A stretch of DNA of 32,596 nt, from assembly GCA_019750035.1 (NCBI GenBank), contig JAIEOZ010000009.1:1-32596 (forward strand), written 5' to 3'. Below are positions 1-8,229 of the stretch, one piece after another (position 1 is the stretch's first letter; the number at the start of each line of letters is the position of its first letter). The DNA is from Alphaproteobacteria bacterium (GTDB lineage Bacteria > Pseudomonadota > Alphaproteobacteria > UBA9655). A model generated the notes under the pieces. It was not told the origin of the DNA and did no database searches. It saw only the letters and a list, made by a program, of their open reading frames with translations. The position numbers and the translations under genes were made by a program.

Positions 1-372
1 TTCAAGAAGCGTTCGCGTAACAGCAAGAGTTGAAAGACGTTCATCCCATAAACAAATGGGAAGATCTTGCAAGGTTAAAAGATTGGCGACAAACTGACGC
101 GTCGACTGGCATCGCGACCCTTCACTTCCATCCATATTTAAGGGAAACCCCACCACAATTCCACCAATATGATGGGTAAGGATAGTTTTTAAAAGAGTTT
201 CAGAATCTTTCTTCCATTGGCTACGATGAATAACTTGAAAAGCAGTAGCGATTTTTAGAGTTGTATCAGAAAGAGCTAAACCAATCGTTTTTTTTCCGAC
301 GTCACATCCTAAAAGTCGTTCTTCCTTACCGAAAGAAAGGGAAGAAAATTTTTCAAAAGTTAAAAGAGGCAT
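1..372 (-). CDS. ruvX: RuvX/YqgF-family Holliday junction resolvase-like nuclease, 3' end cut by window
   Basis: Read on the minus strand, ATG at 372-370 opens a frame running uninterrupted to base 1 (124 codons, C-terminus outside the window). After a ~20-residue N-terminal stretch it shows the YqgF RNase H-like signature LLGCDVGKKTIGLALSD (about residues 20-37), then IVVGFPLNMDGSEG (about 70-84) and the downstream acidic motif LWDERLSTL. These carry the expected catalytic acidic residues. Family knowledge: RuvX/YqgF processes the 5' end of pre-16S rRNA and has also been proposed as a Holliday junction resolvase; it is cytoplasmic. It is divergent from the small gene at 439, and the 66-bp gap should hold both promoters. 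Family assignment is confident; function in vivo is inferred. Confidence 0.9.
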   Translation of the reverse strand, partial: MPLLTFEKFSSLSFGKEERLLGCDVGKKTIGLALSDTTLKIATAFQVIHRSQWKKDSETLLKTILTHHIGGIVVGFPLNMDGSEGSRCQSTRQFVANLLTLQDLPICLWDERLSTLAVTRTLLE

Positions 373-401
373 TTTTCATCTTTTTTTAACGTCTCAGAAT
401 C

Positions 402-432
402 TATAATAAACTCAATCATTCATCTCAGGGAG
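402..432 (+). promoter_or_regulatory. Candidate -10 box and ribosome binding site for the small ORF at 439
   Basis: A perfect TATAAT lies at 402-407, followed by the purine-rich AGGGAG at 427-432, six bases before the ATG at 439. The -35 region (about 379-384) is only T-rich, so the promoter call rests on the -10 box. The Shine-Dalgarno sequence supports the small ORF as a real gene. Confidence 0.45.
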
Positions 433-438
433 CTTGCC

Positions 439-672
439 ATGACCTTATCACGACAATCAGCTGAAATCCTACTCGATCTTCTCGAAATTAAAGTCGGCGC
501 ACTTCAAATTCAAGATCGTGATGATGCACGAGAGCTTAACAAGCTTAGAAAGTGTCGGCAAGAACTGCTTTCAGCGCGCAACCAAATCACCCCTAAACAC
601 AAAGAGAAACTTGAAGAGCCAGCCCCCTTTCAACAAAGAACGTACCGCAAAACGTCTAATTCAACCTACTAA
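439..672 (+). CDS. Small conserved-looking hypothetical protein (77 aa)
   Basis: Function not recognised. The ORF has an ATG with a good Shine-Dalgarno (AGGGAG, six-base spacing) and an upstream TATAAT. The first 50 residues look like a charged amphipathic helical protein (LSRQSAEILLDLLEIK, then DRDDARELNKLRKCRQELL); the last 25 residues are polar, K/R-rich and probably disordered. No signal peptide or membrane segment. The pattern resembles small alphaproteobacterial proteins of unknown function, but this is from memory and unchecked. It is divergent from ruvX, and its stop codon overlaps the lptD stop convergently by four bases (669-672), so the two transcripts share a 3' end. Confidence 0.6.
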   Translation: MTLSRQSAEILLDLLEIKVGALQIQDRDDARELNKLRKCRQELLSARNQITPKHKEKLEEPAPFQQRTYRKTSNSTY

Positions 673-2960
673 GGGGGTGGGGCTTGTGTACTTCTCTCTC
701 CAAACAATCCTTGACTCCCATTAAACCCATGACCAAATTCTCCAACGTTTTTAAGAAATACTGTGACTAAGTAAAGAGTTTCTGGTCTTAGATCTCTATC
801 ACTATAGTATTGACGTTGAATGGAAGCACCCAGTCCAAAACAATCATCTCGATAAATGACTCCAATACCACGTTGGAGAGGCCCCCCTCCTATATTTTTT
901 TTGTTTAAGTCTAGCTTTTTTTTGTTTAAGTTTTGTCTGGCCATGCCAACAACAGTCCAATGTTTTATGATTTGTGATGAAAGAGTAAAGTTAATTTGGT
1001 TCAAATCTCGTTTATCCGATGTTCCAGCATGCTTGCTAACAAATACATAATCAACAGCAAGTCTAGCAATAGCTGGACCTACTCCCGCTCCCACTTCGCC
1101 GACACGAGTGTTTAAGGTTTTTTGATCTAATCGAAAACGATAATAGAAGTTAAGCCAACTAAATGGGTTCGCAGCAATGCGCCCTACATAATCTGAAGCG
1201 TAACGTCCAAAACCTTGGGGAATATCTATCGGGTCAGGTTTTGAAAATGAATAACTTTGCCCTAAGAATACCTCAATATCTCCAATCAAACCACCTGTCG
1301 TCAGAAATTCTCCTCCATAAACCCCCCTACTTCCCGTATCGATAAGGTCATAACCTGGGTAGCGATCCTTACTAAAAAGATTAAGGTCATTAAATTCAAA
1401 ATCCGTACTATCTTCGTCAGGAATATGGCGAGCATCTACCCCGATGGCTTTATCAGGAGAAAAAATCAGCTGGGCTACTGGCTGTAGTATAAAGTTCTGG
1501 CTCTGGTATGAGTTAACAAAAGGCCATCGCCAATTGAGCCCTGCCTGTGGAAAAAAGCGAGCTCCCCCTCTTTTCCTCATATCTTCTGGGAGCTTCTTAC
1601 GAGGCTTGAATGCCTTCTGATGAAAATTCTCAACTTGATAAAGATCTCCCCTGACTGAAGCAAACAAAGTATAAACTTGTCCTAATGAAGAAATCCAAGG
1701 ACGCTGCCAACCCGCAATTCCGATTCCTCGTTGCACATTAATTCCATCCTTACGATACAAATTTAAAAGATTTCCATCAAATTTAAATCTTCCTCCCCAA
1801 GGGTCAACAGCTGAATACCCACTATATTCTAAGTAAGGAAGAGGCGAAGATATGTGTTCTTGCTTGTCGCTATCCCTAAGCCCTTGAAAATGGTAAACTT
1901 CGGCAACCGCATAATCCCTTTGATTTAAAAATCCCTCTAAGGTTCCTTGAGACGTTAAATTTGACTCATTTTTCCAACCTGAAAATCCATATTTACGAAA
2001 AAATGTTTTATCACCAACATAACCTCCATCAAAGCTGACACGCCAAATGTCATTTAGATTAAATTTTCCTTCACCTAAAATGAAATTTCGCCATTTAGGG
2101 ATGTCAAACTTACCTACTTCTATAGCTTTTTTATCCTTTGAGGATTGTTTATATTGTGTAATCGCCCCATCTGCCCTGATATAACCATTTCTAAAAGCCT
2201 GCCGATATTGCCCTAAAAACAAAGGATTTTGTTCTGTATATAAAACAGTAGATACAGTCATATCCTTATCTTCAGAGAGAGCAATAAAGTAAGGAATTTC
2301 TAGGCTTGCTCCAAGAGCTGTGCTATATTCTGGTTGCGGAATGAGAAAGCCACTTCTCCGTTCAAGAGGCTGGGTTAAATAAGGAAGATACAACACTGGA
2401 ATATCAAAAAATCGCAATTGAGCATCTGTAAATTGGATGTCTTTACTGACATTATCTTTTACAGCACGTCGCGCATTAATCTGCCAGGTCGGGGATTTGT
2501 CACCACACAATTCACAAGGGGTATAAACAGCTTGATCAAGCTCTTCTCGATCTTCAAACTTACGCCCCTCAATAGCCGCAATTTTAGAATTATCTTCTAA
2601 AAGGGTACGTAACTGAAGAACGATTCCCTCCTTCATATCTCCCGTTAACTCCATGTATTCTGCAAAGTTAACATCCCCATTTAATTGTCGAAGCCTCACA
2701 TTACCTGATGCTGTGACAATATCTGTATTTTCATTGTACGTCACATAATCTGCTTCTAAAATATTTCCTTGATGATCAAACTCAACATGACCTTTTAAAA
2801 TTAAAATACCCAGCTCACGATCATAGGTTTGGCTGTCTGTGTAAAACAAAACAGGCTGTTTTTCATCACTTTGTTCTTGCTGCACCCCATAAAGAGGCGA
2901 GAACAAAATACAGTTTAGCAAAAATAATAACGATATTATTTTAAAATTCATTTTATCCAT
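669..2960 (-). CDS. lptD: LPS-assembly outer membrane protein LptD
   Basis: LptD is the outer-membrane beta-barrel that, with LptE, inserts lipopolysaccharide into the outer leaflet. The 763-aa product has a signal peptide (hydrophobic core about residues 6-24, LLFLLNCILFSPLYG), an OstA/LptA-like N-terminal domain (about 37-150; YDRELGILILKGHVEF) and a long aromatic-rich barrel to the C-terminus. Length matches the family. A CxxC pair (C149, C152) and one late Cys in RDDCFGLG are the visible mature-protein cysteines, fewer than the two disulfide pairs of E. coli LptD. It is last in lptF-lptG-lptD. The first ATG (2960) overlaps lptG by 8 bases; the ATG three codons later (2951) is an equally plausible start because AAGAAG then has better spacing. 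Confidence 0.95.
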   Translation of the reverse strand: MDKMNFKIISLLFLLNCILFSPLYGVQQEQSDEKQPVLFYTDSQTYDRELGILILKGHVEFDHQGNILEADYVTYNENTDIVTASGNVRLRQLNGDVNFAEYMELTGDMKEGIVLQLRTLLEDNSKIAAIEGRKFEDREELDQAVYTPCELCGDKSPTWQINARRAVKDNVSKDIQFTDAQLRFFDIPVLYLPYLTQPLERRSGFLIPQPEYSTALGASLEIPYFIALSEDKDMTVSTVLYTEQNPLFLGQYRQAFRNGYIRADGAITQYKQSSKDKKAIEVGKFDIPKWRNFILGEGKFNLNDIWRVSFDGGYVGDKTFFRKYGFSGWKNESNLTSQGTLEGFLNQRDYAVAEVYHFQGLRDSDKQEHISSPLPYLEYSGYSAVDPWGGRFKFDGNLLNLYRKDGINVQRGIGIAGWQRPWISSLGQVYTLFASVRGDLYQVENFHQKAFKPRKKLPEDMRKRGGARFFPQAGLNWRWPFVNSYQSQNFILQPVAQLIFSPDKAIGVDARHIPDEDSTDFEFNDLNLFSKDRYPGYDLIDTGSRGVYGGEFLTTGGLIGDIEVFLGQSYSFSKPDPIDIPQGFGRYASDYVGRIAANPFSWLNFYYRFRLDQKTLNTRVGEVGAGVGPAIARLAVDYVFVSKHAGTSDKRDLNQINFTLSSQIIKHWTVVGMARQNLNKKKLDLNKKNIGGGPLQRGIGVIYRDDCFGLGASIQRQYYSDRDLRPETLYLVTVFLKNVGEFGHGFNGSQGLFGERSTQAPPP

Positions 2961-4044
2961 CTTCTTGATTAAATACCATAACAGCTCCCACCATAGCGGT
3001 AACTATAGAAGGAAGCCATGCAGCAATCAAAGGAGGAAGCCCCCCTGTTGTTCCTAGAGCAATCATCATATCTTTAAAAAAATAAAGGAAAAACCCAACA
3101 ATAAGACCTATCAGAATCAATAAGACTGTCTTTCCTTGACGCAAAGGACGGCATGAAAAAGCAGCAGCCAATAAAACCATTGCAACAACCCAAAAAGCGC
3201 TCGCTAGCATAGAATGCCAATACATTCGATATTTAAGACTATAAAGACCTGAAGCTTCTAAAAGAGCAATATAGGAAGGCAATTGCCAAAAGGAGAAACC
3301 AGTACGATGTATCTGCAAGCTTTCAATTTTCTTCCGATCTAAAGAGGTTACGATAGATTTTTGCGAAAACTGTTCGGCAGGTTTTCCAGCTTGCAACTCC
3401 CAACCGTCTTGCAATTCTAGATGACCTCCTTGAATTTGGGCCAGCTTAGCGTCAATTCGTTCAATAAATTCATTTTGAGGGGACGTTATAATAATATTAA
3501 GGTTTTGAAATTCCAATTTTTTTAAATCGATCTTACTTGCTCGATAAATAACTTGATTAGTCCCCAATTTTTCACTCAGCCATAACCCTGTCTGAGACAC
3601 TTTAATATCTCCTCCCGTTTTTAAAAAATATTTTTTCTCTAACTTTTCGTATCGCGCTTGCATTGCACTTGCAAGAGGATTAAAGGTCGTCAAATCAACG
3701 AGACCTATCACAAGAGCTGTTAAGCTAACGGGAAGAATAAGACGCCATAAGGAAATACCAGTAGAACGAAAAATTACAAGTTCATTTGACTTATTCATCC
3801 TCCAAAAGCTATAAAGCGCGGATAAAAAAACAAGAAAGGGAAGCACTTGTTCCAAAAAAGAGGGGGCCCGCAGAAACACCATATTTAATTTCATGGCTAG
3901 CGTAATTTCTTTAGACCCTGCTCGTCTCTGAAGCTCTGCAAAATCAAAAAGAATAATAATTAAAAACACACACAACAAGGCAATGCAAAAACTCATTAAA
4001 AAAGAACGACTTGCATAGCGAGAAAGAAGGCTAAAAATCTTCAT
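2953..4044 (-). CDS. lptG: LPS export ABC transporter permease LptG
   Basis: Inner-membrane permease of the YjgP/YjgQ family; with LptF and the ATPase LptB it extracts lipopolysaccharide and pushes it onto the periplasmic bridge. At 363 aa it has the family layout: N-terminal membrane helices (about 13-34, 57-79, 98-122), a periplasmic beta-jellyroll region (about 140-250), and three C-terminal helices (about 270-355). The start ATG overlaps the lptF stop in ATGA (4041-4044), indicating translational coupling. It is assigned LptG rather than LptF by position as the second permease next to lptD and by similarity of its N-terminus (SRYASRSFLMSFCIALL) to LptG proteins. The paralogues are hard to separate by eye. 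Confidence 0.88.
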   Translation of the reverse strand: MKIFSLLSRYASRSFLMSFCIALLCVFLIIILFDFAELQRRAGSKEITLAMKLNMVFLRAPSFLEQVLPFLVFLSALYSFWRMNKSNELVIFRSTGISLWRLILPVSLTALVIGLVDLTTFNPLASAMQARYEKLEKKYFLKTGGDIKVSQTGLWLSEKLGTNQVIYRASKIDLKKLEFQNLNIIITSPQNEFIERIDAKLAQIQGGHLELQDGWELQAGKPAEQFSQKSIVTSLDRKKIESLQIHRTGFSFWQLPSYIALLEASGLYSLKYRMYWHSMLASAFWVVAMVLLAAAFSCRPLRQGKTVLLILIGLIVGFFLYFFKDMMIALGTTGGLPPLIAAWLPSIVTAMVGAVMVFNQEDG

Positions 4045-5162
4045 GACCGTCTTCCTTTCAAAGACGCATTCATAAATTCATTCCTCAATAAAGCAAATAA
4101 GCAAAGACATATTGCCGTAATGACAAGTCCATAAGATAAAAAAATCATTGTGTTAGCATATTTTAAAGTATGCAAGAAAACCATGGCCCCGATCTCAATA
4201 AGACTTGCGGTAATACACGCTATTAAAATTCGTCCCGTTTGTCCCTTTCGATTAAAGTGCCCCAAGATCATGAAACACACTCCCAAAAGCCCAAAAGCTA
4301 AGGCATAAAGAGGTGAAATTAAACGTTGATGAGCTGCTGAAAGAAACTCTAAACGAGTCGAGGGCGCCATTGTCTCTTTGGGATTTAGCAAATCTCCAAT
4401 ATAGCGTTCATACGCTTTTAAGAAACGTTCCTCTTTCTCTCCACTTGATGGTTTTTCCTTGGGCTCAATAGCATAGCGCTCAAAATATAAAATAGAAGGT
4501 TTACCTGTCTTTAAATCTTCCTCTTGACGATTTCCATTGATCAAAAGGAAAGTACCCCCTTTCTCCTTATTAAGGATAAGTCCTTTTTCAGCCATAAATA
4601 GAAAAGACTTATCCCCCTGACTCCCATCATAAATGATGACACCTAAAAAGTTTCCGACAGGATCTTGTGCTTGCGCATACACGGTATACTTACCAAATGT
4701 ATTAAATTGACCAACTTGAACGAGACTTGTTAAAGATTTTTCCCTTAAGGCTAAAGTTATCTCACGATATTGTCTAAATGAAAGAGGGAGAATATAAAGG
4801 GTAAACAAATAAATAAAAATCGTAAAAAAAAGAGAAATTAAAATGGCAGGTTTAGCTAGCTGCCAATACCCCAAACCCGATGCTTGCATCACAACAAGTT
4901 CATGATCTGCTATAAGCTTATTATATATGAAAAGAACCCCAATGAGCACTGCAATAGGCGCTACAATCACAACCAAATTAGGTAAAAGATAAAAAATCAT
5001 TTCCAAAAAAAGCAGAAGAGGGATTCCTTTATTCGCTATCAAATCGATATATCGCAGTGATTGTGCAAGCCACATAATAGAAGTAAGAACGATAGTTGTA
5101 GCAAGAATTGTAAAAAAAAGTTGCTTGAATATATATCGTGAAAGTTGTTGCATAACACTCAT
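4041..5162 (-). CDS. lptF: LPS export ABC transporter permease LptF
   Basis: First gene of the lptF-lptG-lptD operon and partner permease of LptG. The 373-aa protein begins with the family-typical LSRYIFKQLFF, followed by three N-terminal helices, a periplasmic domain (about 135-265) and C-terminal helices around 275-365. The cytoplasmic stretch LIADHELVVMQASGLGYWQL (about 86-105) matches the coupling-helix region that contacts LptB. Two starts are possible: the ATG at 5162 and another three codons in (5153); neither has a strong Shine-Dalgarno. It faces away from surA across a 195-bp intergenic region. Confidence 0.88.
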   Translation of the reverse strand: MSVMQQLSRYIFKQLFFTILATTIVLTSIMWLAQSLRYIDLIANKGIPLLLFLEMIFYLLPNLVVIVAPIAVLIGVLFIYNKLIADHELVVMQASGLGYWQLAKPAILISLFFTIFIYLFTLYILPLSFRQYREITLALREKSLTSLVQVGQFNTFGKYTVYAQAQDPVGNFLGVIIYDGSQGDKSFLFMAEKGLILNKEKGGTFLLINGNRQEEDLKTGKPSILYFERYAIEPKEKPSSGEKEERFLKAYERYIGDLLNPKETMAPSTRLEFLSAAHQRLISPLYALAFGLLGVCFMILGHFNRKGQTGRILIACITASLIEIGAMVFLHTLKYANTMIFLSYGLVITAICLCLFALLRNEFMNASLKGRRS

Positions 5163-5357
5163 AAATTTAGATATGAATACGCGACAATCCTTCAGTTCGA
5201 AAAAAATTTCAAGTCTCTTCCTATAAATTATTTCATATCAAATTGAAGAATGGGGCAGAAATGCTTTTAATTTCACCTTTATTCAAACAGCATATTCCCT
5301 AAAATAATAAGAGGGACTATATTAGCCTCACTTTTGATAACCTAAGAGGAAAATCAT
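5163..5357. promoter_or_regulatory. Divergent promoter region between lptF and surA
   Basis: This 195-bp non-coding stretch separates two outward-facing outer-membrane biogenesis operons, so it should carry both promoters. On the surA side there are A/T-rich -10-like hexamers (TAAAAT, TATATT at about 5299-5325) and a clear Shine-Dalgarno AGAGGA at 5344-5349 before the ATG at 5358. No convincing -35/-10 pair can be fixed for either direction, and no operator palindrome is obvious. Confidence 0.4.
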
Positions 5358-6659
5358 ATGCGTTGTGTTTTAATTTTGCTTAGTTTTTTAATTTGCGGCA
5401 AACTACTCCAGGCAGATTCTTCTCCAAGTCGTATTGCCGCAGTTGTCAATAATAGCCTTATTACCAAAGCTGATCTAATGAATCGCTTACGCTTTGCTGC
5501 TATAAGTTCGGGGCTTGAGCCAACTCTTGCAAATCTTGAAAAAATCAAACCTCAAATGTTGCGAGTGATGATTGATGAACTATTGCAACTTAATTTAGGA
5601 AGAGAATTCGGTATTGAAATTAGCCCTAAAAATATTAAAGAAGCTATAAAAGACATCGAATTGAATAATGGAATGCCTGAAGGTACAATTACTCAAATGA
5701 TGAATGAAAACAATATTCCTCTTAAAGTATTTGAAGATCAGATAAAAGCCCAATTAATTTGGGTCGTTTTTATTCGAGAAAAATATCCTCTTAAAACCCT
5801 TGAAGATCAAGTGAGAAAAAAATTCACACAAAATGTCCTCCCTTCCCTCCAAATTGCCGATTGGGAAATCGATCAAGAGCTGAAAGCTCAAACAGCTAAA
5901 GGGTCAAAAACCCAATTTCATTTAGCTGAAATTTTTATTCCTGTGGATCATTCAGGCCAAGAAGAAAGTGCAAAGAATAATATTAGCCAACTTATTGAAG
6001 AACTTCAAAAGGGAGCTCACTTTTCAGCACTCGCTCAACAATTTTCACAATCGGCTACTGCTGCTCAAGGCGGAGATATGGGATGGCTTTCAGAAGATCA
6101 ATTAGATCCTATTGTGGCAGAGGCTCTTGCACATATGGAACCTGGACAGCTTTCCGTTCCCCTTCGAACGTCTCAAGGGTTCGTTATTATTGCATTTATT
6201 GAACGCAAGCTTCCCGGTGCTGATGGGCAGATTTTTTTAACGATGCAGCAAGCCCTCTTCCCCTTTCCTAAAGATGTCACAGAAGAAAAAGCTCGTGAAA
6301 TAATGACGGCAGCTGAGGCAATTTTTCAAAAAGTAAAAAGTTGTCCTGACCTTGAAAAGCTAGCTAAAGATGTAAATCCATCAGTTTCTCTTCACTTAAC
6401 GGAAAATGAATCTTTATCTAATTTTCCAGCTCCTCTCCAAAAAATTATTAATTCCCTTGAAATAAACCAAACAAGTCAACCTTTATTAACTCAAGAGGGA
6501 GCCCTTCTTATAACGATATGTAACAAAAAACATCAAAAAACAGAGAATTTTACAAGAGAGGATGCCCAAAATCTCATTATCAGTCGTAAGCATTCCCTTC
6601 TTGGAGCTCGAGAGCTTAGAGATTTAAGGCGTCATGCCTTTATTGATATCCGCATGTAG
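5358..6659 (+). CDS. surA: Periplasmic chaperone / peptidyl-prolyl isomerase SurA
   Basis: SurA escorts unfolded outer-membrane proteins such as LptD across the periplasm. The 433-aa product has a signal peptide (VLILLSFLICGKLLQA, cleavage near residue 20), a SurA N-terminal domain (IAAVVNNSLITKADLMNRL; about 25-170) and one clear parvulin domain (about 190-290) with the signature GAHFSALAQQFSQS and GGDMGWLSEDQL. The region after it (about 300-420) is a diverged second isomerase-like domain, without a good signature, plus the C-terminal helix. It starts the surA-rsmA-DUF192 transcript; its TAG is directly followed by the rsmA ATG with no gap. Confidence 0.92.
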   Translation: MRCVLILLSFLICGKLLQADSSPSRIAAVVNNSLITKADLMNRLRFAAISSGLEPTLANLEKIKPQMLRVMIDELLQLNLGREFGIEISPKNIKEAIKDIELNNGMPEGTITQMMNENNIPLKVFEDQIKAQLIWVVFIREKYPLKTLEDQVRKKFTQNVLPSLQIADWEIDQELKAQTAKGSKTQFHLAEIFIPVDHSGQEESAKNNISQLIEELQKGAHFSALAQQFSQSATAAQGGDMGWLSEDQLDPIVAEALAHMEPGQLSVPLRTSQGFVIIAFIERKLPGADGQIFLTMQQALFPFPKDVTEEKAREIMTAAEAIFQKVKSCPDLEKLAKDVNPSVSLHLTENESLSNFPAPLQKIINSLEINQTSQPLLTQEGALLITICNKKHQKTENFTREDAQNLIISRKHSLLGARELRDLRRHAFIDIRM

Positions 6660-7520
6660 ATGGAACCATTAAAAGAGGTCATCAGTACTTTAAGAGCCAA
6701 GAGAAGTTTGGGGCAAAATTTTCTCATTGATCCCCACATCTTAAAACGTATTGTACAAAGTGCGACTCCTCTAGAGGACTGTACGGTTATTGAAGTGGGG
6801 CCTGGGCCAGGGGGGCTGACACGTGAAATTATTAAGCATCCTGCTAAAGAAATTATTCTTATTGAACAAGATGGGCGGTGTATTCCTAATTTAGAAAAAT
6901 TAAGGGGTTACTTTAAAGGAAACATAACTCTCCTGAATGCAGACGCTCTGACGCTGCCCCTACATACTTTTGGCAACGCGCCTCGAAAAATTATTGCTAA
7001 TTTACCTTATAACATCTCCACCCCCCTTCTCCTTCAGTGGCTGAAACACATGGATGATTTTGAAAGTTTAACCCTTATGTTTCAAAAGGAAGTGGCTGCA
7101 CGTCTTGTGGCTTCTCCTCACTCATCGGCGTATGGACGTCTTTCCGTGATATGCCAATGGAAAGCCAATGTGAGGAAGCTTTTTAACTTATCCCCAGGTG
7201 CTTTTTTGCCTCCCCCCAAAGTCACCTCAACACTCGTCCAGTTGACCCCTCGATTTCCTCGAGAAAATGTTTCATGGAATGCGCTGGAAATGGTTACAAA
7301 GGCTGCCTTTTCTCAAAGGCGCAAAATGTTACGGTCGAGTTTAAAGGGACTTACAACAGAACCTCAGCATCTTCTAGAGCAAGCCCATCTTAACCCTGAA
7401 AACCGGGCTGAAAATCTTTCTGTACAAGAGTTTTGTGCCTTATGTGCCGCTTGGGAAAACAGCCTAAAAGAAGAAAGTAAACTGCATTCTTTAAAAAAAG
7501 AAAGGCCTCAAGTCAAATGA
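6660..7520 (+). CDS. rsmA: 16S rRNA (adenine1518-N6/adenine1519-N6)-dimethyltransferase RsmA (KsgA)
   Basis: Dimethylates two adjacent adenosines in the 3'-terminal helix of 16S rRNA, using S-adenosylmethionine, late in 30S assembly. The 286-aa protein shows the N-terminal SLGQNFLID motif (16-24), the SAM-binding VIEVGPGPGGLTREI (43-57), acidic ILIEQD (66-71) and the catalytic NLPY motif (114-117). The C-terminal domain contains FLPPPKVTSTLVQL, typical of the family. The ATG abuts the surA stop and the gene overlaps the next by 4 bases, so it is translationally embedded in the operon. pdxA, which commonly sits between surA and rsmA in proteobacteria, is absent. Confidence 0.96.
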   Translation: MEPLKEVISTLRAKRSLGQNFLIDPHILKRIVQSATPLEDCTVIEVGPGPGGLTREIIKHPAKEIILIEQDGRCIPNLEKLRGYFKGNITLLNADALTLPLHTFGNAPRKIIANLPYNISTPLLLQWLKHMDDFESLTLMFQKEVAARLVASPHSSAYGRLSVICQWKANVRKLFNLSPGAFLPPPKVTSTLVQLTPRFPRENVSWNALEMVTKAAFSQRRKMLRSSLKGLTTEPQHLLEQAHLNPENRAENLSVQEFCALCAAWENSLKEESKLHSLKKERPQVK

Positions 7521-7945
7521 TACATAAATCTATTATATTCCTCCTTAGCTTCCAACTTATACTCTCTTTTCCTCTCCTAGCAAAAAATCTTACCCTTAGC
7601 TGCCCTCACAAAGATATTCCCCTGACGGTTGAAATCGCCCAAACTCCTCAAGACCATGCAAACGGTCTCATGTTCCGAAAACACTTAGAAGAAGATGCCG
7701 GCATGCTCTTTCTTTTCCTAAAGCCTAAGACCGCCGCAATGTGGATGAAAAATACGCCCCTCTCTCTCGATATCATGTTTTGTAACTGGAGCGGACAGAT
7801 TTTAGCGATTTATGAAAATACAACTCCCTTTTCCTTAGAAACCATTGGTCCCGTGAAGGGAACAGCCCAAGTTCTTGAGATCAATGGAGGAACCGTACAA
7901 AAACAGGGCATATCAAGGGCATGTCGCTTAAAGCTCGATCCTTAA
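7517..7945 (+). CDS. DUF192 family secreted protein
   Basis: A 142-aa protein with a classic signal peptide (SIIFLLSFQLILSFPLLA, cleavage near residue 22), so probably periplasmic. The mature part matches the DUF192 pattern: IAQTPQDHANGLMFRKHL, then GMLFLFLKPKTAAMWMKNT, then LDIMFCNWSGQILAIYENT, ending in a short VLEINGGT strand. No enzymatic function is established for the family. Its ATGA overlap with rsmA indicates coupled translation. It is the last gene of the surA operon, ahead of a palindrome at 7958-7975. Confidence 0.85.
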   Translation: MIHKSIIFLLSFQLILSFPLLAKNLTLSCPHKDIPLTVEIAQTPQDHANGLMFRKHLEEDAGMLFLFLKPKTAAMWMKNTPLSLDIMFCNWSGQILAIYENTTPFSLETIGPVKGTAQVLEINGGTVQKQGISRACRLKLDP

Positions 7946-7957
7946 AATATCTGACCT

Positions 7958-7975
7958 GCAAATGATATCATTTGC
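7958..7975. terminator. Perfect 18-bp palindrome after the surA operon
   Basis: GCAAATGATATCATTTGC is a perfect palindrome that can fold as a 7-bp stem with an ATAT loop. It lies 13 bases after the DUF192 stop and is followed by the T-rich TCTATTT, so it may act as a weak intrinsic terminator. Its perfect two-fold symmetry also suits a protein-binding site. Confidence 0.35.
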
Positions 7976-8042
7976 TCTATTTAACATACGAGGAAGAATC
8001 ACCCTTGCTCCTTGAGAATAATTAAGGTATATGAGTGATATT

Positions 8043-8119
8043 CGGGGTGTAGCGCAGCCTGGTAGCGCGTCTGGTTTGGGACCAGAATGTCGGGGGTTCA
8101 AATCCTCTCACCCCGACCA
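8043..8119 (+). tRNA. tRNA-Pro (anticodon UGG)
   Basis: A 77-nt cloverleaf. The acceptor stem CGGGGTG (8043-8049) pairs with CACCCCG (8109-8115), followed by discriminator A and an encoded CCA (8117-8119). The anticodon stem TCTGG/CCAGA encloses the loop TTTGGGA with anticodon TGG, and the T arm carries GGTTCAAATCC. It lies alone between the surA and fab operons. Confidence 0.96.
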
Positions 8120-8177
8120 TTTGTCAATAGCTTGCGTTCCAATAGAAATCTTGACATTTTCCATTCTTCCTTCCATT

Positions 8178-8206
8178 ACTTAAAAACATTTAATTGTAAG
8201 TATAAT
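8178..8206 (+). promoter_or_regulatory. Candidate fabD operon promoter
   Basis: A perfect TATAAT at 8201-8206 lies 23 bases before the fabD ATG, with a purine-rich AGAGAAGA Shine-Dalgarno at 8212-8219 between them. The matching -35 position (8178-8183, ACTTAA) is poor. A consensus TTGACA occurs further upstream at 8151-8156 but has no good -10 at 17 bases. The downstream fab-mltG genes probably share this start. Confidence 0.45.
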
Positions 8207-8229
8207 TCACAAAGAGAAGATATATTAAT

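Noticed and set aside
8151-8180. TTGACA at 8151 as the fabD -35 box
   Set aside because: The hexamer 17-18 bases downstream (CATTAC/ATTACT) is a poor -10, while a perfect TATAAT lies nearer the gene at 8201.
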